Below, in pieces: positions 15,364-25,100 of a stretch of DNA of 37,592 bases; the stretch's first letter is position 1, and each line of letters opens with the position of its first letter. Below the pieces are notes generated by a model. That model had not been told where the DNA came from, searched no databases, and was given only the letters and a program-made list of their open reading frames with translations. Source of the DNA: Candidatus Krumholzibacteriia bacterium (GTDB lineage: Bacteria; Krumholzibacteriota; Krumholzibacteriia; LZORAL124-64-63); the NCBI GenBank assembly GCA_016744705.1, contig JADGDU010000004.1:182801-220392 (forward strand), written 5' to 3'. The position numbers were made by a program, and so were the translations under genes.

Positions 15364-18153
15364 ATGCGCCACCAATACTTTCACTCTCCTGCCTGGGCCT
15401 GTGCCCTCCTTTTTCTTCTGCTGCTAGTCATTCCCATTTCAGCCACCGCCTATGATCAGGTTGGTATCTACTTTGATGATGACTACCAGACTTACGCCAT
15501 CAATGTGCCCCAGCCCAATACCATCGTCACCGGTTACCTCGTGCTGGATGAGCCGGCCACAGGAGCGGGAGTTGCCGGTTGGGAACTCTGTGTGGATATC
15601 GATGGCCCCGCCATATTCCTCAATTGGGAACTCGAGGGGCAGACCATAAACATAGATACTCCTCCCTGTTTTATCGTGGGCGTGGGTGATGCCCCTTTGC
15701 CTGGCCAAGAGCGGGTCCTGCTCGCCACTTTCACCATGATGGTGCAGGAAGCCTTGCCCATCGTCCTGACGGTTCAGCCTGTTTATCATGCCTCCATTCC
15801 CGGTGAGATGGCTTACCTGACTCACGAAGACCCTCCAGAGATCAGGCCTCTGTATTCAGCCACCGGTGAGCCGGAAGTGGCCTGGATCAACCAAGGTGTT
15901 CCGGTAGCCCAGGTGGAACCGCCCGACGTTCATTTTGGTGAAATCCCCGTGGATTCCACTGAGGAGCGTATAGTTTCCGTCTCCAATATTGGCGGCGGCG
16001 CCCTGGTTCTGGACATCGACCTTGTGGGCGGCAGTGGGGCTTTTCATCTGCCTACGATCTCTGGCTCTCACACTGTCTTTGGCGGCCACACTCTGGAAAT
16101 TCCCATCATTTTTCATCCTGACAATGCCCAGTTTTATGAAGGAATTCTGACTTTGGGCTCCCCTCTGGCTCCCAATGTTATGGTGCGCGGCAATGGCCGT
16201 GAGCCCATCGTGGCCTGGGATGTGGTTTCCGAATTGGTCTTTGATGAAACCGTTGTGGGCGGCACTTTTTACAAACACCTCACCATCTCCAACATCGGAG
16301 AAGTGCCTATTCCCATTGAGCCTACCCTACCTGCTGACTGCACGGCCTTCTCCATCACCAATCCTGCGCCCGGTGTGGTGATCACGCCCGGTTCCCAGGT
16401 TGTCCTCACCCTGGCCTTTTCTCCCCAGGAAGAAGGAATGGCCAGCTGCCAACTGGACCTTGGTTCCATTGTCGATTCGGTGGCTCTGAGCGGGTACGGA
16501 TATCTGCCGTTTGTTGATTACAGCGTAACGCCTGCCCACCTTGTTTTCCCCGATGTGGGTGTGGGCATGTCCTTGCAGCGAATTATTGTTTTGCGCAACA
16601 CCGGTGACGCAGCTCTGGATCTGGATATCCACCTGATGGAACCATCAATGGAATTTGAAATCATCAGTGGCCAGGGCCTTTTATCGCTGGAGCCCGGTGA
16701 CGAGATGCTCATCACTCTGAGCTTTACTCCTTCAGATGTGGGTACCTTTGGCAACGAAGTGGTTTTTGGCCACGAAATCATTGCCAATGTGCCGGTCAGC
16801 GGCAGCGGTGTGGAAATCATTTCCTCCTGCCTCGTCACTCCCGCATTTCTGGACTTTGGAATCATGGCCCAGGGCAGCGTCTACACCCAATACCTCACGG
16901 TTCGTAACGATGGTAATGTTGAATTTCCGGTGACTCCGGTAGTCAACTGCCCCAGCACCACCATCACACCCCACGATAGCGTTCTTCAGCCCGGCCATAG
17001 CCAGATTTTCACGGTCGCGCATCAGGCTACGGCCGTTGGCCCCTGGGAGTGCCTTATCACCCTGGGACAAAATGTATGCTCGGAAGTGCCCTGTTCGGGA
17101 ATCGTTGAATCCGGTGCCGCCTGGCATGAAAATCGAGTGGGATTGTTTTTCGACGATGACTATTCCATGAGCGAAACCGAGATGATTGATCCAGGGACTT
17201 TGGTGACCCATTTGGTGCTGCTGAATCCCACGGACCCTGTCGGAATCTCTGGTTGGGAATGTCGTTTTGAACTGGTTGGTCAGAGCTGGCTTCTGGTGGG
17301 AAGTGACATCATGGGCCAGGCCATCAACGTTGGCGAATCTCCAGATTTCATCGTGGGCCTGGGTGTGCCCCTGCCCTGGGCTCCTGCCATTCACCTGGCC
17401 GACTTTCAACTCTTCATGCTTGAAAGCTACAGTGAAGCTCACCTTCACTTGTTACCCGTATTGCAGCCTTCCATTCCTGGAGAAATGGCCTTTTTGTCGG
17501 CTGATCTCATCGACATTATCCCCATGCGCCCCATCGCCGGAGAATCTGTCGTAGCCTGGGTTAATATTTCCATGGTGGACGTCCAGGCCCCTGCTCCAGA
17601 GGTTGTTATGCACGGCAACCGGGTTCAGTTGAGTTGGGATGTGCCCAGTTCCACCGATGCCAACTATCTGATTTACCGGCGCGGAGAAACAGGCCCAGCC
17701 GAGGTTCTCTTTGAACAGCCTTTGGCCCCTGCCAACGGCCAATTCAGCTACAGCGATTATCCCGTGGGTTTTGCTGAAGGCGCGGTCCTGCACTACAGCT
17801 ACGCCGTGCTTGAAGATGGGGCAGAACTGGCCCGTAGCCCAGAAACCGACATCCGGATTCAAGGTCTGCCTCTGGCTTTGACTCGCTTGTTACCCAACGT
17901 GCCCAACCCCTTCAATCCCATGACCGAAGTCCATTTCGAAATGGAGAATGCCGGGTCAGTGCGCCTCTCCATTTATGATGTGTCAGGCCGCATGGTCAAA
18001 ACACTGGTCCATGAACACATGTCGGCGGGCCTTCATTCCCGCATGTGGCAGGGGCGTGATAGCAGCGGGCGCCAGGTACCCAGTGGGGCTTATTATTTGC
18101 GGATGGAAAGTGGTAGTAGTGTGGACCACCGGAAGATCATGCTCTTGAAATAA
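15364..18153 (+). CDS. Secreted multidomain protein with choice-of-anchor-D-like repeats and T9SS/FlgD-like C-terminus
   Basis: A 929-residue exported protein. Residues 1-29 are a signal peptide. Residues about 31-178 and 590-733 are two copies of one domain: both have V-G-(I/L)-(Y/F)-F-D-D-D-Y, G-Q-(T/A)-I-N, (C/D)-F-I-V-G, P-S-I-P-G-E-M-A and V-A-W-(I/V)-N in the same order. Between them lie four Ig-like modules of the HYDIN/choice-of-anchor D kind (about 185-585) with repeated F-G-x-(I/V)-x-V-G patterns. A fibronectin-III-like region follows (about 742-835), and the end (840-929) has N-V-P-N-P-F-N-P and S-I-Y-D-V-S-G-R, the FlgD/T9SS-like sorting or anchoring module. Likely a surface or extracellular structural protein; no catalytic motif found. 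GGGGGG precedes the ATG by seven bases. Confidence 0.8.
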   Translation: MRHQYFHSPAWACALLFLLLLVIPISATAYDQVGIYFDDDYQTYAINVPQPNTIVTGYLVLDEPATGAGVAGWELCVDIDGPAIFLNWELEGQTINIDTPPCFIVGVGDAPLPGQERVLLATFTMMVQEALPIVLTVQPVYHASIPGEMAYLTHEDPPEIRPLYSATGEPEVAWINQGVPVAQVEPPDVHFGEIPVDSTEERIVSVSNIGGGALVLDIDLVGGSGAFHLPTISGSHTVFGGHTLEIPIIFHPDNAQFYEGILTLGSPLAPNVMVRGNGREPIVAWDVVSELVFDETVVGGTFYKHLTISNIGEVPIPIEPTLPADCTAFSITNPAPGVVITPGSQVVLTLAFSPQEEGMASCQLDLGSIVDSVALSGYGYLPFVDYSVTPAHLVFPDVGVGMSLQRIIVLRNTGDAALDLDIHLMEPSMEFEIISGQGLLSLEPGDEMLITLSFTPSDVGTFGNEVVFGHEIIANVPVSGSGVEIISSCLVTPAFLDFGIMAQGSVYTQYLTVRNDGNVEFPVTPVVNCPSTTITPHDSVLQPGHSQIFTVAHQATAVGPWECLITLGQNVCSEVPCSGIVESGAAWHENRVGLFFDDDYSMSETEMIDPGTLVTHLVLLNPTDPVGISGWECRFELVGQSWLLVGSDIMGQAINVGESPDFIVGLGVPLPWAPAIHLADFQLFMLESYSEAHLHLLPVLQPSIPGEMAFLSADLIDIIPMRPIAGESVVAWVNISMVDVQAPAPEVVMHGNRVQLSWDVPSSTDANYLIYRRGETGPAEVLFEQPLAPANGQFSYSDYPVGFAEGAVLHYSYAVLEDGAELARSPETDIRIQGLPLALTRLLPNVPNPFNPMTEVHFEMENAGSVRLSIYDVSGRMVKTLVHEHMSAGLHSRMWQGRDSSGRQVPSGAYYLRMESGSSVDHRKIMLLK

Positions 18154-18182
18154 GCCGAAACGGTTCATGATTCTGTGTCACC

Positions 18183-18210
18183 AAAGAAGGCCCCGGTTGG
18201 GGCCTTCTTT
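18183..18210. terminator. Bidirectional hairpin terminator between convergent genes
   Basis: AAAGAAGGCCCC (18183-18194) and GGGGCCTTCTTT (18199-18210) form a 12-bp perfect stem with loop GGTT. The symmetrical A/T ends let it serve both the 929-residue gene on plus and the DinB-fold gene on minus. Confidence 0.8.
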
Positions 18211-18229
18211 GATGATCTTGCATGGGGCT

Positions 18230-18718
18230 CTATAGACCCCAAAGATGCATGGTATTTACCTCTTTACCCATCAATTTGTGATAGGAAAAAAGTTGATGGC
18301 GGTGAGAATCCAGATGCAGCACCATGTTCATGCAGTGCGGCCCCAGGCAGCGCTGTTGGTCGGGTTCCCATGGGGCGTTGCTCAATTCTTCCTGGAGGCG
18401 CTTCTCTCCTGCATTTTCAACCACAGACAAAGCCAGGCTGCGGTCCTCAGCAAGAAGTCTTCGCGCTTCAGCCACACTGGCCACAGGGGGCAAACCTTCG
18501 GTCTCACCTTCAGGCTGGCTCCAATCTCCTGTATCAAAAGCCCGGCAACAAAAGCCACAGCTATTGGTCAGATGTCCCAGCAACTGTCCCATAGACATCC
18601 AGTTGTCTCCGCTGGCAGGTTTCCAATCCAGTTCATCGTCAGAAACCAAATTCATCAATCCATCGGCTGTGTTGAAATATTCATTTATCATTTTGGGCAA
18701 TAGTTCAGTCCATTGCAT
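18230..18718 (-). CDS. DinB-fold protein
   Basis: A 162-residue protein of the DinB/YfiT four-helix-bundle family (unrelated to polymerase DinB). Residues 45-52 (Q-L-L-G-H-L-T) and the H-L-D-S-H-R-H-Q-L segment near residues 131-139 supply the usual metal-binding histidines. Family members include thiol transferases and stress-induced proteins of unknown role, so no reaction is assigned. I placed the start at the ATG at 18718, preceded by GAAGG with an eight-base spacer; an in-frame start at 18772 adds 18 residues with no homology. Converges with the 929-residue gene over a shared terminator. Confidence 0.8.
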   Translation of the reverse strand: MQWTELLPKMINEYFNTADGLMNLVSDDELDWKPASGDNWMSMGQLLGHLTNSCGFCCRAFDTGDWSQPEGETEGLPPVASVAEARRLLAEDRSLALSVVENAGEKRLQEELSNAPWEPDQQRCLGPHCMNMVLHLDSHRHQLFSYHKLMGKEVNTMHLWGL

Positions 18719-18794
18719 TCTATTAGCCTTCAGTAAGATTGTATTTATAGCCGGGGACACACTGCATAACACTCATTCTGACAATAGCGCGGAC

Positions 18795-18828
18795 AAAAAA
18801 CGGGCCGCAGATAAAAATCTGCGGCCCG
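18795..18828 (-). terminator. Rho-independent terminator of korAB
   Basis: CGGGCCGCAGAT (18801-18812) and ATCTGCGGCCCG (18817-18828) form a 12-bp perfect stem with an AAAA loop. On the minus strand six T residues follow, so it ends the korA-korB transcript. Confidence 0.9.
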
Positions 18829-18851
18829 CATCAATCGATCATCAATAAATC

Positions 18852-19850
18852 TTAATCCACAACCCAGCAATCAGGAGTGTAGAGCAGATCCTTGATATCT
18901 CCTTTACCCTTCTTCTTGGTAACTTCCTTGACCTGGTCAGCAACCAAACCATCCAGAGTGGGTTTATTCACCTGGCGGAAAACACCAAAAGGACGAGGCA
19001 TATTGGGATCGTTATCCAACTGCGACATGATGAAGGCGGGACCAGGAGATTCCACACGGCTCTCCCAGATGGAAGCCTCAGCAGCGGGTACGATTTTGAT
19101 ATCGAAACCATCCACCTTCAGGCCTTTATCCTTCTCTGCACCGTAGATCATGGGCTCGCCGTCGACCAGGTCGATGGTCTGCTCGTCGCGCACCTTTTTA
19201 TCGGTCCAACCCTTGAAGGCTCCATCATTGAAAATGACGCAGTTCTGCCAGACTTCCACAAAGGCACTGCCTTCATGTTCAGCAGCTATCTTCAGCACTT
19301 TTTTCATGTGCTTGGGGCTTGTATCCAGGGTCCGGGCCACAAAAGTGGAACTGGCACCAAGAGCCAACTGGATCGGATTAAAAGGAGCATCCACTGAACC
19401 ATAGGGTGAAGTTTTAGTCCTCAGGCCCTGGGGTGAAGTGGGAGAATATTGGCCTTTGGTCAGGCCGTAGATCTCATTGTTGAACAGGATGATCTTCATG
19501 TTCACATTACGCCGCAAGGAGTGGATCATGTGGTTGCCACCGATGGATAAACCATCGCCGTCACCGGTGATCACCCAGACAGCCAGATCGGGGTTGGCCA
19601 CCTTCACGCCAGTGGCGATAGCATTGGCCCGACCATGGATTCCGTGGAATCCAAATGTATCCATGTAGTATGGGAAACGGCTGGAACAACCGATACCCGA
19701 AACCACCACGGTGTTTTCTTTGGCAATGCCAATTTCAGCCATGGTTGCCTGGACCGAATTGATGATGGAGTAATCTCCACAACCCGGGCACCAGCGGACT
19801 TCCTGGTCGGACTTGAAGTCCTTGGCTTTCAGCTGTTGGACGTCACTCAT
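18852..19850 (-). CDS. korB: 2-oxoacid:ferredoxin oxidoreductase, beta subunit
   Basis: A 332-residue subunit that binds thiamine diphosphate and one 4Fe-4S cluster; with KorA it interconverts 2-oxoglutarate (or another 2-oxoacid) plus CoA with the acyl-CoA, CO2 and reduced ferredoxin. Cluster ligands include C21 and C24 (W-C-P-G-C-G-D-Y), the Cys in G-I-G-C-S-S-R and one near residue 204 (W-Q-N-C-V). The TPP motif is G-D-G-D-G-L-S-I-G-G-N-H. The long C-terminus after residue 210 is typical of KorB rather than of pyruvate enzymes. ATG at 19850 overlaps the korA stop by four bases, so the pair is translationally coupled. Exact substrate is inferred from family resemblance. Confidence 0.93.
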   Translation of the reverse strand: MSDVQQLKAKDFKSDQEVRWCPGCGDYSIINSVQATMAEIGIAKENTVVVSGIGCSSRFPYYMDTFGFHGIHGRANAIATGVKVANPDLAVWVITGDGDGLSIGGNHMIHSLRRNVNMKIILFNNEIYGLTKGQYSPTSPQGLRTKTSPYGSVDAPFNPIQLALGASSTFVARTLDTSPKHMKKVLKIAAEHEGSAFVEVWQNCVIFNDGAFKGWTDKKVRDEQTIDLVDGEPMIYGAEKDKGLKVDGFDIKIVPAAEASIWESRVESPGPAFIMSQLDNDPNMPRPFGVFRQVNKPTLDGLVADQVKEVTKKKGKGDIKDLLYTPDCWVVD

Positions 19851-21688
19851 GACTTTTCCTCCAGGAGTTCTTCAAAGATGAGCTTCAGCTGGAAGGCCTG
19901 GAAGGGCTTGCCCTTGACCTTGTGATGCCGTTCAAATTTGAAATCAGGATATTCGCTGCTGAGAACCCGGGCCAGTTGGCCAAAGTTCAGCTCAGGCACA
20001 ATAATCTTTTTGAAGTTCCCGAATATTTCATTCAGGCCCTTGGCGAAGGGAAACAAGTGGCGTAGATGGAGCTGCGACACAGCCTTGCCTTCTTTTTGCA
20101 TGCGTTCAACCGCGGCTCTGGTGGCTCCGTAAGTGGAACCCCAGCCCACAACCAGGAGGTCGCCCTTCTCGGGGCCATTGACCTCAGGTGCTGGGATGGT
20201 ATCGGCAATACCGAGGATTTTGTCCAGACGAGTCTGGCACATCAGCTCATGGTTGTCAGGGTCGTGACTCACAGAGCCGGTCACGTAATCTTTTTCCAGA
20301 CCACCGATGCGGTGCTCCATGCCTGGAGTTCCAGGACGGGCCCAGTTTCTCACAAGCCTTTCATCACGCTTGTAAGGGCTGAATCCTTCAGGATCATCGG
20401 CAAATTTCACCTTGAACTCAGGCAAATCTTCCATGGCGGGCAGCTTCCATGGCTCGGTGCCGTTGGCGATGTAATTATCGCTCAACAGAATCACCGGAGT
20501 CATGAATTCCGTAGCAATGCGGCAGGCTTCCACGGCGCAATCGAAAGCGTCGGCAGGACAGCTGGCTGCCAGCACCGGGATAGGAGCTTCGCCATTGCGA
20601 CCATAAAGACTTTGCAACAGATCGGCCTGCTCCACCTTGGTGGGCAATCCTGTGGACGGGCCAGCGCGCTGCACATTAACCACAACCAGGGGCAGTTCGG
20701 TGATGACAGCCAGGCCCAAAGCCTCTGCCTTCAACGCCAAACCAGGGCCTGAAGTGGTGGTGATGCCCAGACGACCAGCAAAGCTACCACCAATGGCGGT
20801 GCAAATGCCAGCGATCTCGTCTTCCATCTGGCAGGTGATGATGTCGTGATTTTTCATCAGCGACAGGTGTTGAAGGATATCGGTAGCCGGGGTAATGGGA
20901 TAAGAACCCAGGAAGATATTGAGGCCTGCCTGGTGGGCGCCCACAGCCAAACCAATGGCCACGCCTTCGTTACCCATGATGTTACGGTAGGTACCTTTTT
21001 CTACGTTCTCATCCTTGGGCACGACATAACGGCCCTGGAAGAGTCGCAGCAATTCACCGTGGTTATAGCCAGCTTTCAAAGCATTGGAGTTGGCCTCGGC
21101 CAATTCTGGCTTTTTCGCAAACTTTTTATTCAACCACTCCAGAGTGGGTTCGCATGGGCGACTGAACAGCCAGTACATCATACCCAGGGTGTAAAAGTTT
21201 TTGCAGCGCAGCACGTCTTTTTTATTAAGATCGGTGCCTTGGAGAGCCTCGATAGTGCGCTGGTTAATATCTTCTTGGATCACCCGGAACCCGGACAGGG
21301 TACCATCTTCCAGGGGATTCGAATCCAGCTCGGCCTTTTTCAGGTCTTTTTCGGTGAAAGCACCGGTGTTGACCAGAATGATGCCGCCTGGCTTCAAATC
21401 CTTATAGTTGGTGATCAGTGCCGCGGGATTCATGGCCACCAGGACGGTCGGAGCGTCACCGGGGGTATAAATGTCGTGGGAACTGAAATGGATTTGGAAT
21501 CCAGAAACACCCGCGCGGGTGCCTGCCGGGGCCCGGATCTCAGAAGGAAAATCGGGGAAGGTTGCCAAGTCGTTGCCAACCTTAGCAGTTGTATCAGTAA
21601 ATTGGGTTCCGGTCAGCTGCATCCCATCGCCGGAATCTCCAGCGAAACGGATGGTGACATCGTCTTGTCTGATGAGTTCAGAAGACAT
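19847..21688 (-). CDS. korA: 2-oxoacid:ferredoxin oxidoreductase, fused gamma-alpha subunit
   Basis: A 613-residue subunit. Residues about 10-190 are the gamma domain (F-A-G-D-S-G-D-G-M-Q-L-T-G); residues about 235 onwards are the alpha pyrimidine-binding domain with Y-P-I-T-P-A-T, then M-E-D-E-I-A-G-I and T-T-T-S-G-P-G-L, and a C-terminal domain II. The gamma-alpha fusion and length match KorA of bacteria that run the TCA cycle with ferredoxin, and of reductive-TCA organisms. Direction of flux cannot be read here. GGAGG lies 13 bases before the ATG, a long spacing. The leader between 21689 and about 21830 has three short hairpins. Followed by korB with a four-base overlap and then a terminator. 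Confidence 0.94.
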   Translation of the reverse strand: MSSELIRQDDVTIRFAGDSGDGMQLTGTQFTDTTAKVGNDLATFPDFPSEIRAPAGTRAGVSGFQIHFSSHDIYTPGDAPTVLVAMNPAALITNYKDLKPGGIILVNTGAFTEKDLKKAELDSNPLEDGTLSGFRVIQEDINQRTIEALQGTDLNKKDVLRCKNFYTLGMMYWLFSRPCEPTLEWLNKKFAKKPELAEANSNALKAGYNHGELLRLFQGRYVVPKDENVEKGTYRNIMGNEGVAIGLAVGAHQAGLNIFLGSYPITPATDILQHLSLMKNHDIITCQMEDEIAGICTAIGGSFAGRLGITTTSGPGLALKAEALGLAVITELPLVVVNVQRAGPSTGLPTKVEQADLLQSLYGRNGEAPIPVLAASCPADAFDCAVEACRIATEFMTPVILLSDNYIANGTEPWKLPAMEDLPEFKVKFADDPEGFSPYKRDERLVRNWARPGTPGMEHRIGGLEKDYVTGSVSHDPDNHELMCQTRLDKILGIADTIPAPEVNGPEKGDLLVVGWGSTYGATRAAVERMQKEGKAVSQLHLRHLFPFAKGLNEIFGNFKKIIVPELNFGQLARVLSSEYPDFKFERHHKVKGKPFQAFQLKLIFEELLEEKS

Positions 21689-22143
21689 GACTTTACGGTC
21701 GCCTCCTCACCCTCAGTCCAGCTTTTTTTTGCCGGAGAGGGAATAGGGTTCTGGGTCGTCCCGATCCTGGTTAGGGACCGGGCGAAAGTTTTCCTCCCCC
21801 TTGAGGGAGGCCACACCATAGTGGTGCAGTAGCAGGAAAATGTACATCAGCTTTTGTCCAAATGCCAGAAATTGCAGGACTTCGCAACCATTTTATTTCA
21901 AGGGATATCCTGCCATTTTAACAGGACATATTCAAATTGGGCATTCATGGGTTCTCCCGCCGCAACTTTTGATTGCAATACCTGTTCCACTCCTTGAAAA
22001 GCCTCACAACAATGAAACAATTCTTAAATTTTTGTTACAATTTAGAAAACAACTGTCTTTGAATGACTGATTTGGTGTAAAATAGAGGGTCTGGTGACGA
22101 CTCTGTTGTTAATTTGACTTTTTTATAAAACCCGGGGAAGAAA
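21689..22143. other. Divergent intergenic region between korA and the C25-like gene, with hairpins in the korA leader
   Basis: 455 bases without a gene. The korA side holds three small inverted repeats: GTCCC 21758-21762 with GGGAC 21774-21778; CCTCCC 21793-21798 with GGGAGG 21805-21810; CACCA 21814-21818 with TGGTG 21822-21826. None is followed by a T-run. The right half (about 22010-22110) is AT-rich and probably carries the promoter of the 1580-residue gene; TAAAAT at 22078-22083 is a possible -10, but I see no well-spaced -35. Short frames here lack ribosome sites and homology. Confidence 0.4.
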
Positions 22144-25100
22144 ATGAATAAGCGGAATTTTGTTGAACCCGCCCATATCCTGCTGGCCGTATTGCTGGTA
22201 TTGGTGGCAAGCTTTGCCCTCGCAGCCCCTTCCGGGCCCCAATGGCAATTGGTAAGCTCTGATGCTGAAACCCTGGAATTCCATTTTCAGATCGCCGCCC
22301 CTGAACTGAAAACGGTTCAAAAGGCAGAGATCACCTGGCACACTCTGCAGATTCCCGGGTCCGTTGTGCACGGATCAGTGGGTCAACCCGGCCTGCCCGT
22401 GATCAGCCAGATGGTATCTGTACCCCAGGGCATGAGCCTCACCGTGGAAGTCATCTCTGCCACCAGCACGACCATGAACAACCTGCAACTTTTTCCGGTT
22501 CAGGATCCCGCAGGGGCAGAATTCTCCTACTCGGCGGCCGCTTACGGCCAAAAAACCTCGGCCCCAAACACAGTCCCCGAGGTCCGGGTGGGCCGTCCGG
22601 CTATCCTCGCCGGCCAAACCGTGGTCCCGCTGACCCTCAACCCAGTGGTCTACGATCCCACCCTGAACCAGGCCGTGGTCTGGACCGAAGCCCAATTGCG
22701 TCTAAAATTCATCCCCGACCCTCAGGCCCCCACAGCCAGAACCAGTGATCGCCCCCTGCCCCGGTCCTTTGTGACCCAATTGGAAAGCCAGTTTCTGGGT
22801 TTTCAGTCTCCCCCCTTGAAAACTGCCGGCGCACCCACTTCCCCTCTGGGCACTTATCTGGCCATTCACAATGGCAGCTCATCTATCCTCAATGGGATTG
22901 CTCCCCTTTTGGAATGGCGGCGTGAGCAGGGTTACCACGTGCTGGAAATTAACACCTCTATTGTTGGCGGTAACGCCACAACCATCAAAAACGCCATCCA
23001 AAATATTTACGACAACCAGACCATCGCTCCTCTGGAATTCATCACCATTTTTGGTGATACAGGGGGCGCCTATGCGATTCCCTCCTGGTATGAAAGCCTC
23101 TCCGGTTATCATGGTGGCGGGGACCATTATTACTCCACTCTGGATGGAGACGACATCCTGGCCGACGTGCACATTGGCCGCGTCTCTTTCAACAACTCCA
23201 CTGAGATGAATGCCGTTATTGGCAAGATTCTGGGTTATGAAAAAAATCCTCCCATGGATGATACCGACTGGTTTGGCCGAGCCTGCCTGCAGGGAGACCC
23301 CAGCGCCTCGGGCATCACCACCATCTACACAAACCAGTGGCTGAAAGGTCAGTTGCTGGAAAACGGCTGGGCCCAGGTCGATACCACTTGGTCCGGCAAC
23401 TTTGTCAGTCCCATGATGTCCCAGGTGGGCGCTGGGGCGTCAGTCTACGGTTACCGAGGTTTTCTTGGCACCAGCGGCATCAGCAATGGCCATGTGACTT
23501 CTTTAAATAATGGTGGAAAGTTGGCCGTGGCCCTGCTGCCCACCTGCGACTCGGGCAGTTTTGCCAGCAACACCACCAGCCGCAGCGAAGCCTGGTTGCG
23601 CGCCCCCAACGGTGGCGCCGTGGCCGCCATTGGTACGGCCACCACCGGAACCCACACCCGCTATAACAACTGCTACTATCTGGGCACCTGGGATGGCTTG
23701 CTCAACAGTGCAGACCATCGCATCGGTGCGGCACACTCTTTGGGAAAAATGGCTCTCTACAGTGGTTACTATCTGGCTGAGCCCGACCGTGCAGAGATCT
23801 GGGCTGTTTGGAACAATGTCATGGGCGATGCCGCCACCGAAATGTGGACCGGTGTTCCCGGAACCCTGAACGTGGACTACCCCTCCCAGATCTCCCAGGG
23901 AGCCCAGGCTCTGACCATCACCGTCACGGAAGAGGGAATGCCCTTACCCGGAGCACAGGTTTGTCTTTTCCAACAAGATTTGCTGCAACTCAATGATGTT
24001 CAACTGACCGGTTTGACCGACGCCAATGGCCAACTCGTCCTCAACGTTCCGGCGTTGAACGCCGGCAGTGCCTCAGTGACCGTCACCAAACACGATATGC
24101 TGCCCCACCTCGGCGGACTGACCGTGGGCCAGGTGGAAGTCTTCTGCGCCGCCACCGGACACACCATTGAAGATGGTGCCCTCAACCCCGGCAACACTGT
24201 AACCATCACCCCACTGCTGACCAACCACGGCAGCACCGATGCCTTTGGTGTCACTGCTGATATTCTGGTTCAAAGTGGCGCTGCCACAGTCATGGATGGC
24301 AGTTTGAATTTTGGCACCGTCGCCGCTGGCAGTGAAGTGGCCGCCTCCGGGCCCCTCAGCATCACGATCGACCCAGATGCAGAAGAAGGCTCCACCATCA
24401 GCCTGCTGCTGACAGCCACCAACGGCTCCAGCACCTGGACCTCCATTCTGGAAGAAACCGTAAAGGCGGCTTCCTTCAGCGTGGCCTCCATAGACCTCTC
24501 CGACTTCGGAGGCAGTCTGGATAAAGGGGAATCCGGATTCTTTGACCTGACTCTTGAAAACATGGGCAGCCTGGATGCCACCATGGTCAGCGCCACCCTG
24601 AGCTCGGACAGTCCCTGGATCATCATCACCAACGAAACAGCCAACTTCAACAACATCCCCGTTGGCCAATCCGGCCGGGACTTGCTGTCGCCCTTCCAGT
24701 TGAGTGTTTCCACCGATTGTTATGGCGGGCACCTGGCCAACTTCGACCTGGCCATCACCTACAGCAACGGCATGCAGGCCACAGCCCAATGCGCCGCTGT
24801 GGTGGGATCCGCTGCCAGCAACGAGCCCACGGGCCCGGACAACTACGGCTACTATGCCTACGACAACACCGACACCGATTCTCAGATGGCCCCCCAATAC
24901 AATTGGGTTGCCATCGATCCCGACCACGGAGGCCAGGGCACCGACCTGGGCCTGACCGATTTCGGGTGGGAGCAAGATGACACCGAAGCCATCACCCTGC
25001 CCTTCGTTTTTGGGTTTTATGGCACGGACTATTACAAGATTAGCATTTGCTCCAACGGCTGGCTGGCCATGGGCGAAACTCCAGTCAATTTTTACCGTAA

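Noticed and set aside
20846..21832. A 328-codon open frame on the plus strand across korA
   Set aside because: Antisense shadow of korA, which has unmistakable family motifs; no ribosome site or recognisable domain.
21840..22070. A 76-codon open frame in the korA/C25 intergenic region
   Set aside because: No ribosome binding site, no domain, mixed composition; it overlaps the AT-rich probable promoter zone.
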